Source of the DNA: Pseudomonas sp. UBA1879
GTDB lineage: Bacteria > Pseudomonadota > Gammaproteobacteria > Pseudomonadales > Pseudomonadaceae
Assembly: GCF_002338065.1 (NCBI RefSeq)
Contig: NZ_DDHJ01000004.1
Location: 940,994 to 1,004,993 of the forward strand
Reading direction: 5' to 3'
Length of the DNA stretch: 64,000 bases
Part shown: piece by piece, positions 25,218 to 32,963 of the stretch
Layout of the letters: every line of letters begins with the position of its first letter
Numbering within the stretch: the stretch's first letter is position 1
Notes under the pieces: model-generated
Database searches by the model: none
What the model saw: the letters and a program-made list of their open reading frames with translations, nothing else
What the model was told of the DNA's origin: nothing
Made by a program: the position numbers and the translations under genes

Positions 25218-26855
25218 ATGACGGCTAACGGCATCGGCACAGGGGCACTTACATCACCTGACCACTCGGCGAAGCGCGTTGCGCCTTCGTCACATCCCCG
25301 CCGGCTGGCGCTTGCGCTGCAAAGTCTGGCGCTGTGCCTGCTGTTTGCGGCGATGGCATGGGGCGAGGTTTCGGTCTATGTGTGCTTGCCCCTTGGCTTG
25401 CTGACCCTGTGGCTGCCACGTTTTTTTCCCCGCCGAACTGAGGCCGAGTCTGCCGGCCAGCCCGAAGACACCCTCGAACGCCTGACCCAAGACCTGTCCC
25501 GCAGCACCAGCCACAACGCGTTGTCGGCGGCGGCGGTGGCGTTTTCGGTCAAGCAACTGGCGGGCAAACTGCAATCGCAAGTCGATGCCGCCGAACAGAT
25601 CGTCAACAGCGCCGACGTGATGATTGCCACCGAGCGGGCCACGTCCTCCCTCAGCCAGCAAGCCTTGGGCGCGGCCAGCGAAGTGCGGCAAAGCAGCGAT
25701 GCGGGGCTGACCGTGCTCAACACATCCATTGCCTTGATGCACCAGCTCAGCGAGCGCGCCGACAGCAGCCGTCAGTTGATCGAAGCGTTGAGCCAGCGCA
25801 GCGAAGACATTCAGCGGGTGACGGCGGTTATCCAGTCGATTGCCAGCCAGACCAACTTGCTGGCGCTCAATGCAGCCATCGAAGCTGCTCGGGCCGGAGA
25901 ACATGGGCGCGGGTTCGCAGTGGTGGCGGACGAGGTGCGCGGGCTGGCAGGGCGAACCGCCACGGCCACCGGCGAAGTGGGCGGGATGGTCGCAGACATT
26001 CAGCAGCGCACGGCGCAAGTGGTCGAGCAGATTCGCCAGCTGTCGAGCGATCTGCAAAGCGGCGTGGAGCAGGTCGAAACCACGGGCCGTCAACTGGCGA
26101 GCATTGCGCGACTGGCTGCCGGGGTCGAAGGGCAGGTCAGCGAGATCGCCTCGGGTGCCGAGAACAATCAGGGCCAATTGAGCAGCCTGTTCGTGGCGAT
26201 TGAACAAATGCGCAGTGATCTGGCGATCAGTGACGATCAGACCCGTCAACTGGCGAAATCCGCCGTGCAGATGGAAGGCCAGGCCGAAACCATCAGCGAA
26301 CGTCTGGCCGAAGTGGGTCTGGATGACTATCACCAACGCATCTACGACCTGGCTCGCGAGGGCGCCGCTCAGATTGCGCGCCAGTTCGAGCAGGACATCG
26401 ATCAGGGCCGCGTCAGCCTGGACGACCTGTTCGACCGCCGCTATCAACCCATCGCCAATACCTCGCCAGCGAAATTTCAGACGCGCTTCGACCGCTACAC
26501 CGATCAGGTGCTGCCAGCGATCCAAGAGCCACTGCTGAGCCGGCACGAAGGCCTGGTGTTCGCCATTGCCTGCACCCAGGAGGGTTATGTGCCGACTCAC
26601 AACCAGGCGTTCAGCCAGCCGCTCACCGGGGATGCGGCCGTCGACACCGTGAGCAACCGCACCAAACGCAAATTCGACGACCGCACCGGAATTCGCTGTG
26701 GCAGCCATCAGCAGGCCGTGCTGTTGCAAACCTATACCCGCGACACTGGCGAGCTGATGCACGATCTGTCCGTACCGATCAAGGTCAAAGGACGGCATTG
26801 GGGCGGCTTGCGGCTGGGCTACAAGCCCGAAAGCGGCCTTGACCCTCGACGTTGA
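25218..26855 (+). CDS. Methyl-accepting chemotaxis protein with C-terminal sensor domain
   Basis: A ~545-residue chemoreceptor. Near the N-terminus one hydrophobic hairpin (about residues 30-70) anchors it to the membrane with almost no periplasmic loop and no HAMP domain. The signalling domain spans ~90-360 and has the tip SQTNLLALNAAIEAARAGEHG. After it, a C-terminal domain (~380-545) contains YVPTHN, NRTKRKFDD, LLQTYTRDTGELMHDLSVPI and GRHWGGLRLGY, a pattern I know from a group of pseudomonad receptors with cytoplasmic C-terminal sensing. So it likely detects an internal signal. The start is uncertain: ATG 25218 or upstream ATG 25152. Confidence 0.83.
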   Translation: MTANGIGTGALTSPDHSAKRVAPSSHPRRLALALQSLALCLLFAAMAWGEVSVYVCLPLGLLTLWLPRFFPRRTEAESAGQPEDTLERLTQDLSRSTSHNALSAAAVAFSVKQLAGKLQSQVDAAEQIVNSADVMIATERATSSLSQQALGAASEVRQSSDAGLTVLNTSIALMHQLSERADSSRQLIEALSQRSEDIQRVTAVIQSIASQTNLLALNAAIEAARAGEHGRGFAVVADEVRGLAGRTATATGEVGGMVADIQQRTAQVVEQIRQLSSDLQSGVEQVETTGRQLASIARLAAGVEGQVSEIASGAENNQGQLSSLFVAIEQMRSDLAISDDQTRQLAKSAVQMEGQAETISERLAEVGLDDYHQRIYDLAREGAAQIARQFEQDIDQGRVSLDDLFDRRYQPIANTSPAKFQTRFDRYTDQVLPAIQEPLLSRHEGLVFAIACTQEGYVPTHNQAFSQPLTGDAAVDTVSNRTKRKFDDRTGIRCGSHQQAVLLQTYTRDTGELMHDLSVPIKVKGRHWGGLRLGYKPESGLDPRR

Positions 26856-27180
26856 GCGTGAACGTTGGAAGGCACTTGGCGTGGGAACACGTGGGCCGAG
26901 TGCTTCGCCGACACAAAAGAAAAATGCAGAAGTAATATTTATTTATTGTTCGCGTTAATAATGCATGTTTATGTGTAGTTGTTGCTTGTCAGTCAGCGCC
27001 CGATAAGTTGTGGGAAGTTGGGTGGTGAATTTATTAATAGTCTGATAATCCGGTGGGAAGTTTCTGAAGTGCTCTTTGCGGTATTGACGTTTCCCTGTGT
27101 GCACGCATTCTGTGAGTTATATGTCCGAATATGTAAATTCTCTCTTCGGACGGTAACCAAACATACACAGGTAATGACAG
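26856..27180. other. AT-rich intergenic region before the lipase-like gene
   Basis: About 325 bases with clearly lower GC than the neighbourhood, especially 26930-27150 (runs such as AATATTTATTTATTG and GTTAATAATGCATG). No gene or strong palindrome is seen. The composition shift suggests acquired DNA around the following gene. Confidence 0.6.
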
Positions 27181-28647
27181 ATGACAGCACTACACTGGGG
27201 TACGGGATCACGCTCTGCAGCGGGCAAATTGAGTGTCATCGTCCGCATGGGCATTTTCTTCGATGGCACGGGCAATAACCGCGTCAACAGCCAGATTGGC
27301 GCCGATTGTCAGGCCATGTTAGAGGTCTACAACGGCGCCCATATCAAAGAGTGCGGGGGTCGCCACTCCGACCCCTCCAGCAGTTACAGTAACGACTTCA
27401 CCAATATTGCAAGGTTGGCTGATTTATATCGGCATCAACCCCGGGCATCCAATGAAGGCGGTGGACTGAGGCTTTATCAGGCTTTCTATATAAGCGGCAT
27501 TGGCACGACATCCGGCGGTCGCGATTCACGCCTGTCGGGACAAGGGTTTGGGCGGGGGAATACCGGAGTCGTCGCGAAAGTGTCGAGTGCAATTAAAAAG
27601 GTCTACGCGTTTCTTCAAACGTTTGAACTTCATAACCCTGGCTGCGTCATTGCTGGCCTGGAGTTGGACCTCTTCGGCTTCAGCCGGGGGGCGGCGGCGG
27701 CGCGGCACCTTGCCAATGAAGTGCTTAAACAGTCCCGTGGCGCGTTGGGGCCGATTCTGGACCCGCGCAAGTTGCCGCTGGCGGTGGATTTTTCCTGGGC
27801 CAGAGGCAGCGTTCAACTGAAGGTCATTGGCCTGTTCGATACCGTGGCAGCGGTCGGTGGGCTGGCGGATCTGGGCAACGTGCGTGACGCCGCCAATGCC
27901 CGGGTCAATCTGTTCCTGCCCCCGGGGTGCGCGCAACAGGTGCTGCACCTGGTGGCTGCCGACGAACACCGTCGCAACTTTGCGCTGAACAGCATCCTGC
28001 CCGGTTGGCCCAAGGAAATCGTCCTGCCCGGCAGCCATTCGGATATCGGCGGCGGGTATCAGCCCCAGAGCATCGAGACGGTCTCCTTGACCCGGCCGCG
28101 GCGGAGTCTGGTCAGCGTCAACACCCCGTTCGACACCACGGATGCCTGGCTGCAGACCCATGCCGAAATGAGCGAGCTGGATGCCCAGCGCTGGATCGAC
28201 CCGACCGATGACACATCCTCTATCAGCGTGGAATGCCACGAGCGCCTGGGCCAGGGAAAGCACGGCATGAAAACCGTGGTCGCCAGCGTCAAGCTGCAAC
28301 GGCGGGTGTTCGGTCACTTGTCGCGGGTGTATTTGCGGGTGATGCACGGCCTGGCCTGCGATGAGGGTGTGCCGTTCTTGCCCATTCCGGATGTGGCGGA
28401 CCTGAGCCTGCCGCCTGAGCTGCGGGGTGTGGCGGACAAACTCATGAAGTACGCCCGAGGGCAGGGCGATTCACTGACGATCGAGGAGCGAGCGATGCTG
28501 TATCAGCGCTATATCCACTGCTCCGCCCACTGGAATGCCACGCTGGGGCGGCGAGGCGCACTGGTGGACACGTTGTTCGTGCACGCCCCCGAAATGCACG
28601 GGCGGCAACGGTTTCCCAACGTGTCGCAACGAGGTTATCCGATGTGA
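27181..28647 (+). CDS. DUF2235 / Tle1-like alpha-beta hydrolase (phospholipase effector-like)
   Basis: A 488-residue protein with a DUF2235 hydrolase core, the domain of the type VI secretion lipase family Tle1. The opening VRMGIFFDGTGNN is the family signature; a nucleophile elbow GFSRG lies at 166-170 (Ser168), followed by LFDTVA (Asp220) and GSHSDIGGGY (His286), candidates for the catalytic set. There is no signal peptide. No vgrG, PAAR, adaptor or obvious immunity gene is adjacent, and the gene follows an AT-rich stretch, so it may be an orphan secreted effector or a cytoplasmic hydrolase. The stop is followed within 60 bases by a gene on the other strand. Confidence 0.82.
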   Translation: MTALHWGTGSRSAAGKLSVIVRMGIFFDGTGNNRVNSQIGADCQAMLEVYNGAHIKECGGRHSDPSSSYSNDFTNIARLADLYRHQPRASNEGGGLRLYQAFYISGIGTTSGGRDSRLSGQGFGRGNTGVVAKVSSAIKKVYAFLQTFELHNPGCVIAGLELDLFGFSRGAAAARHLANEVLKQSRGALGPILDPRKLPLAVDFSWARGSVQLKVIGLFDTVAAVGGLADLGNVRDAANARVNLFLPPGCAQQVLHLVAADEHRRNFALNSILPGWPKEIVLPGSHSDIGGGYQPQSIETVSLTRPRRSLVSVNTPFDTTDAWLQTHAEMSELDAQRWIDPTDDTSSISVECHERLGQGKHGMKTVVASVKLQRRVFGHLSRVYLRVMHGLACDEGVPFLPIPDVADLSLPPELRGVADKLMKYARGQGDSLTIEERAMLYQRYIHCSAHWNATLGRRGALVDTLFVHAPEMHGRQRFPNVSQRGYPM

Positions 28648-28705
28648 TGGTGCCGCTCGAAACGAAGGCGGCCTGAATCAGGTCGCCCTCACTTCATGCC
28701 CCGTG

Positions 28706-28942
28706 TCACTTCTGGTCATGCAGCCGCTGATTGAGCTCATCAACGATTGGCGCCCATTCGGCATCAACGCGCAGCTCTTCTTTCAGAAAGCGTGCTTGCT
28801 GTGGGCTCCAGAAATCGGCATCGATCAGCTTGACGTCATCGGGCAGCGGGTGGGCTTCGATGAAAGCATCAATGCTTTGCTCATCGGCATCCAGTCCCAG
28901 TTGTTCGAACAGTGTCGCAAGCGTCGGGGTCGTGAGTTCCAT
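28706..28942 (-). CDS. DUF2789 family small protein
   Basis: A 78-residue acidic protein matching DUF2789, common in pseudomonads and of unknown role. Conserved sequence includes LFEQLGL, IDAFIEAHPLPDDVKL, ADFWSPQQARFLKEEL and DAEWAPIVDELN. Start 28942 follows GGGAGA; the longer frame to 29035 lacks conserved sequence. It is convergent with the lipase-like gene. Confidence 0.88.
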   Translation of the reverse strand: MELTTPTLATLFEQLGLDADEQSIDAFIEAHPLPDDVKLIDADFWSPQQARFLKEELRVDAEWAPIVDELNQRLHDQK

Positions 28943-29277
28943 GGTGTCTCCCTTTAAGGCCTTGGCCGTGATTGGCGTGATCAGGGATAACCCTGTGTTG
29001 CATGTGAGTGTGCGATGCACGCCAGAGTTCGACACATCTGCCTGAACGATTCAGCCTTCGTCTGCCGCGGCTCGATCCGATTGGACACCGCGCCGTCGAC
29101 ACCTCCGTGTACAAAAACAGCCACATTACGGACGAAAGGCATATATCCCGGATAGACTCACAGCCGGTAGAATCCAGCGTCGTGCCACGTCCGGCACCCG
29201 AAGCGCACTTTTTTCTTGTCATTACCCTTGCCTGGCCGGTTGCCGGGCGAGTTCATATCAGGTTGGGAGTTTGTACA
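28943..29277. other. Intergenic region between divergent genes
   Basis: A 335-base gap that should hold the promoters of the DUF2789 gene and of the gene starting at 29278. I see no palindrome, RNA or credible small gene in it. Confidence 0.5.
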
Positions 29278-29745
29278 TTGGCAGTCAGTAATCTGGATAC
29301 CCACGCGTTATTTGTGCTTGGCGATTTGCGCGCGAAGTTGGTAAAGCTGTTCCAGGCACGTTTCGTTTATGTCATCGAGCAGTCCCCCGACGGCATTTAC
29401 ATGTCGGAAATCGACACCGAGAGCGCCATGGTCGTCGATGACAAACCGCGTCTGGAACTCAAGGTGGGTGATCACTTCCGCGCAGCCGTGTTACCCAGCC
29501 GTGAAGGCGGCAAGTTCGACATCCGCTTCCGCGACATCAAGATGACCATTTATGGCCTGGGCGAGTACGCCTTCGTCGAAGTGCCCGAAGGCCATGGCAT
29601 TGTGTTCAAGGAATCGCATACCGTGTTCATGGTGTTCGCAGCCCATGAGCAGATTCCATCGGGCCTGAGCAAGGTTCTGAAAGCCGCCACCGCCAAAGCC
29701 GCCAAGTGGCGCAAGGGCGAACTGGTGTTCAAGGCCAGCGAATGA
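29278..29745 (+). CDS. Conserved-looking protein of unknown function (TTG start)
   Basis: A ~155-residue soluble protein. The frame is open upstream to 29008, but codon use and composition become protein-like only near 29270, and GGGAG at 29265-29269 precedes TTG 29278 with good spacing. No signal peptide or membrane segment is seen. The sequence alternates short beta-like stretches (FVYVIEQSPDGIYMSEID, KFDIRFRDIKMTIYG) and ends with a Lys/Ala-rich helix. I do not recognise the family. Confidence 0.68.
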   Translation: MAVSNLDTHALFVLGDLRAKLVKLFQARFVYVIEQSPDGIYMSEIDTESAMVVDDKPRLELKVGDHFRAAVLPSREGGKFDIRFRDIKMTIYGLGEYAFVEVPEGHGIVFKESHTVFMVFAAHEQIPSGLSKVLKAATAKAAKWRKGELVFKASE

Positions 29746-29829
29746 TTCGCCGACCCTGAAACGCCAGGCAGTTGATCCCCCTTTCGCCACCTGTAGCAGA
29801 CAGCCCGGAACCTTTAGCTCGCCGTTGCC

Positions 29830-30186
29830 TCAGCCCTCTTCGGACACCTCAGGCGGCACGTCCTGATCCCCGGCCATGCGCTTGCGGAACAAACCGGTCC
29901 GCGCCAGCAGCAGGGTGGTGACCGGCACGGTGATCGCCAGCAGAATCGGGATCAGCCATGCGTGCAGCACCGGGCCTTCGTTGAGCGCCGAGAAATAGAC
30001 GATCGAGGCGAGCGCGACGCACCACGCGCCAATCGTCGAGGCCAGGGCGGGCGGGTGCATGCGCTGGAAAAAATCTTTCATCCGCACCAGGCCCAATGCA
30101 CCGATCAAGGCAAACAGGCTGCTTGCCACCAACAGCAACGCCGTCAGCGCTTCTACCCAAAACGGCAACACGTGCAGCGAATTCAT
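29830..30186 (-). CDS. mrpG: Mrp-type Na+/H+ antiporter subunit G
   Basis: A 118-residue membrane protein with three hydrophobic segments, matching MrpG/MnhG/PhaG; LGLVRMKDFFQRMHPPALAST is the conserved region. Last gene of the minus-strand operon; its ATG overlaps the stop of mrpF (4 bases). Its product is required for assembly or activity of the hetero-oligomeric antiporter. Confidence 0.92.
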   Translation of the reverse strand: MNSLHVLPFWVEALTALLLVASSLFALIGALGLVRMKDFFQRMHPPALASTIGAWCVALASIVYFSALNEGPVLHAWLIPILLAITVPVTTLLLARTGLFRKRMAGDQDVPPEVSEEG

Positions 30187-30461
30187 TCGATCACCTCGCC
30201 GCGCAGGAGGAATTTCGCCAACGCGAACGACCCTACGAAACCGAACAGCGCGATCAGCAGCGCCGCTTCGAAATAGGTGTCACTGGCGTAGCGAATCCCG
30301 AGGACCAGCATCATCAGCATCGCCAACAGGTACAGGTAATCCAGCGCCAGCACCCTGTCCTGCGCGGAAGGGCCTTTGAACAGGCGTAGAAGCGTCAGGA
30401 TCATCGCCAGCGTAAACAGCGACAGGCTGATCAGGATCGCGTAGGTCAACAACGGGCTCAT
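30183..30461 (-). CDS. mrpF: Mrp-type Na+/H+ antiporter subunit F
   Basis: A 92-residue protein with three membrane segments and the conserved FKGPSAQDRVLALDYL loop of MrpF/PhaF. Start 30461 overlaps the mrpE stop. The longer frame to 30608 lies within mrpE and is not used. Confidence 0.92.
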   Translation of the reverse strand: MSPLLTYAILISLSLFTLAMILTLLRLFKGPSAQDRVLALDYLYLLAMLMMLVLGIRYASDTYFEAALLIALFGFVGSFALAKFLLRGEVIE

Positions 30462-30946
30462 TGAAAGATCTCCATCAACGGGCGTTCGTAAGTGGACTTG
30501 AAGTGCTCGATAAAGCGCGCTTCGTCGTCCAGATCGAACACGTGCATCAGCAACACACTGCGGTCCAGCGCCAATTCCGACCACACCGTCCCCGGCACCA
30601 CGGTGCAAATCATCGACAGCGCCGCCAGCCCGTGGGCATCGTGCAGATCGAGGGGCACTTTGACGAACGCCGAGCGCGGCGGCGTTCGACCCGCGCGCAA
30701 CACGCCCCAGGCGACGAGCAGGTTCGATACCACCACGTCACGGCCCACCAGAAAGAACAGCTTCAGCGCCACGCCGGGTTGGCGAATCCGTGCCGGCTGC
30801 GGACGCAGGGGGGCAAACAGGATCGGCGCGAGAAACCCCAGCAGCGCGCCGAGCAACAGATTGCCCGCGCTCAGCGACAGGTTCAGCAACAGCCACAGGG
30901 CCCACAACGACAACGACACCAGCGGCGCGGGAAACAGGCGTTTCAT
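30458..30946 (-). CDS. mrpE: Mrp-type Na+/H+ antiporter subunit E
   Basis: A 162-residue protein with N-terminal hydrophobic segments (~5-45), the family region VVVSNLLVAWGVL, then VPLDLHDAHGLAALSMICTVVPGTVWSELA. The C-terminal domain is soluble. ATG 30946 overlaps the mrpD stop. Confidence 0.92.
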   Translation of the reverse strand: MKRLFPAPLVSLSLWALWLLLNLSLSAGNLLLGALLGFLAPILFAPLRPQPARIRQPGVALKLFFLVGRDVVVSNLLVAWGVLRAGRTPPRSAFVKVPLDLHDAHGLAALSMICTVVPGTVWSELALDRSVLLMHVFDLDDEARFIEHFKSTYERPLMEIFQ

Positions 30947-32622
30947 GGCTGCACCTCCGCGCCGGCGCTGCTGGGGGACGGCACCGGTTTCGCGGCCATC
31001 ACCGACAACACGTATTGCTGCGGGTCATGCAACGCCTGCGCGGTGTCCTGGGTGTAATGCAGCAGCCCCTGCGCCTTGAAGGTCAGCACGATGCAGGCGC
31101 CGAGCAGCAGCGCGATGGGGATGCATTCATAGCGGCGCAGGGCAGGGGACGGGCGATCCTGAGCGGTCCAGAAACGCTTGATGCCCACCCGGACGAAGGC
31201 GAACAGCGACGCCAGGCCCGAGACGATCAGCAGCGTGACCAGCGACCAACTGGCACCGCGAATCGCCTCGTCTTTCGCCACGTCCAGCCCCAGCGGATTG
31301 ATCAGCGCGCTGATCAGCGTCAGCTTGCCCAGAAAGCCTGACAACGGCGGCATGCCGATGATCAGCAAGGCGCAGACGATGAAGCTCAGGCCGAGGAATG
31401 CCATGGTCCAGGGAATCACTTGGCCGACCATGGCCTTCTGTTCGTCATCCAGATTGGTACCCGGCAGCGGATGCAGCGATTCCAGCGCCTTGGGCAGCTG
31501 ATCGGCGTCGTCCTCCAGCGGGATTTCATTGGCCGAGCGCGAACGCTCCACCAACTCGGCGAGCAAGAACAGCGCGCTGAGGGCCAGGGTCGAGCTGACC
31601 AGATAGAACAGCGCGCCCGCCGTGAGGCTCGGTTGGCCGAAGCCGATGGCCGACAGCAGAATGCCTGCCGACACCAGAATGCTCAGGCTGGCCATGCGTT
31701 CCAGCCGCTGGGCGGCGACGATGGACACCGCCGCGACGACCAGGGTCGCCATGCCACCCCAGATCAGCCAGTCGCCACCGAAGAACGCCGAAGCGCCTGC
31801 TTGCCCCGAGAACAGCAGCGTCCACAGGCGCAGCAAGGTGTAGGCGCCGACTTTGGTCATCAGCGCAAACAGCGCCGCCACCGGGGCACTGGCGGCGGAA
31901 TAGGCCGGAACCAGCCAGAAGTTCAGCGGCCACATGCCGGCCTTGGCCAGAAACGCCACCGCCAGGATCGCAGCCCCCGCGTGCAGCAGGCCAAGATCGG
32001 CCTCGGAGACTTGTGGGATTTTGACCGCGAGGTCGGCCAGATTCAGGGTGCCGGTGACGCCGTAAATCAGCGCGGCGCCAATCAGAAACAGCGACGAGGC
32101 CAGCAGGTTGATGGTGATGTAATGCAGCCCCGCCGACACCCGCGCGCGACCCGAGCCGTGGAGCATCAGGCCGTAGGACGCAGCCAGCAAGACCTCGAAG
32201 AACACGAACAGATTGAACAGATCCGCCGTCAGAAACGCGCCATACAGGCCCATCAACTGAATCTGGAACAGCGCATGAAAACTCGCGCCCGCCCGGTCCC
32301 AGCGAGCCAGCGCGAAGAGCAACGCGCAGAACGCGACGATGCCAGTCAGCACCAACATCAGCGCCGACAGGTGATCGACCACCAGCACGATGCCGAAGGG
32401 CGATTCCCAATTGCCCGGCAAATACACGCCAATCGAGCCGGTGGTGCCGGTCTTTTGCACCCACACCATCAGCGTGATGGAGATGGCCAGGCCCAATGCC
32501 GTCGACAGCACGTTGATCGCGGCCTTGATCGGGCGACGCTTCTCGCCGATCCACAGCATCAGCGCGGCGGTCAGCACCGGCAGCAGGATCGGCGCGATGA
32601 TCAGTTGATTCATCAGGCTCAT
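30943..32622 (-). CDS. mrpD: Mrp-type Na+/H+ antiporter subunit D
   Basis: A 559-residue polytopic protein related to complex I antiporter-like subunits (NuoM/NuoN). Proton-path landmarks include the FFEVLLAASYGLMLHG helix with a membrane Glu, and AKAGMWPLNFWLVPAYSAASAPVAALFA with a membrane Lys. About 14 membrane segments. Its start overlaps the mrpC stop by four bases. Confidence 0.94.
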   Translation of the reverse strand: MSLMNQLIIAPILLPVLTAALMLWIGEKRRPIKAAINVLSTALGLAISITLMVWVQKTGTTGSIGVYLPGNWESPFGIVLVVDHLSALMLVLTGIVAFCALLFALARWDRAGASFHALFQIQLMGLYGAFLTADLFNLFVFFEVLLAASYGLMLHGSGRARVSAGLHYITINLLASSLFLIGAALIYGVTGTLNLADLAVKIPQVSEADLGLLHAGAAILAVAFLAKAGMWPLNFWLVPAYSAASAPVAALFALMTKVGAYTLLRLWTLLFSGQAGASAFFGGDWLIWGGMATLVVAAVSIVAAQRLERMASLSILVSAGILLSAIGFGQPSLTAGALFYLVSSTLALSALFLLAELVERSRSANEIPLEDDADQLPKALESLHPLPGTNLDDEQKAMVGQVIPWTMAFLGLSFIVCALLIIGMPPLSGFLGKLTLISALINPLGLDVAKDEAIRGASWSLVTLLIVSGLASLFAFVRVGIKRFWTAQDRPSPALRRYECIPIALLLGACIVLTFKAQGLLHYTQDTAQALHDPQQYVLSVMAAKPVPSPSSAGAEVQP

Positions 32623-32963
32623 TCACTGCCCTCCCGACCGTCGACGTGGTCGTTGCCGGTCAGCCCGCGCGAGGCCAGCAATACCACCAGAAACAGCGCG
32701 GTCATGGCGAAGCTGATGACAATGGCGGTAAGGACCAACGCTTGAGGCAGCGGGTCGGTGTAGTTGAGCAAGTCCTGCGGCACGCCGTCCTTGATGATCG
32801 GCTCCTTGCCGATGAACAGGCTGCCCATGCTGAAGATGAACAGGTTCACGCCATACGACAGCAGGCACAGCCCCATGACCACCTGAAAGGTCCGCGGGCG
32901 CAGGATCAGCCACACCCCGGACGCAGCCAGCACGCCAATGGCAATCGCAATGACTTCTTCCAT
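32619..32963 (-). CDS. mrpC: Mrp-type Na+/H+ antiporter subunit C
   Basis: A 114-residue NuoK-like protein with three membrane segments; GLCLLSYGVNLFIFSMG and DPLPQALVLTAIVISFA are the conserved elements of MrpC. ATG 32963 shares its first base with the TGA of mrpA (TGATG arrangement), so translation is coupled. Confidence 0.94.
   Translation of the reverse strand: MEEVIAIAIGVLAASGVWLILRPRTFQVVMGLCLLSYGVNLFIFSMGSLFIGKEPIIKDGVPQDLLNYTDPLPQALVLTAIVISFAMTALFLVVLLASRGLTGNDHVDGREGSE

Noticed and set aside
25290..26798. Long (~500 codon) minus-strand open frame opposite the chemoreceptor gene
   Set aside because: High GC at third positions leaves the opposite strand open; the protein has no domain and the plus strand encodes a clear chemoreceptor.
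31420..32745. 441-codon plus-strand open frame over mrpD/mrpC
   Set aside because: Gln/Arg-rich shadow of the membrane-protein genes; the minus strand has well-conserved Mrp subunits.
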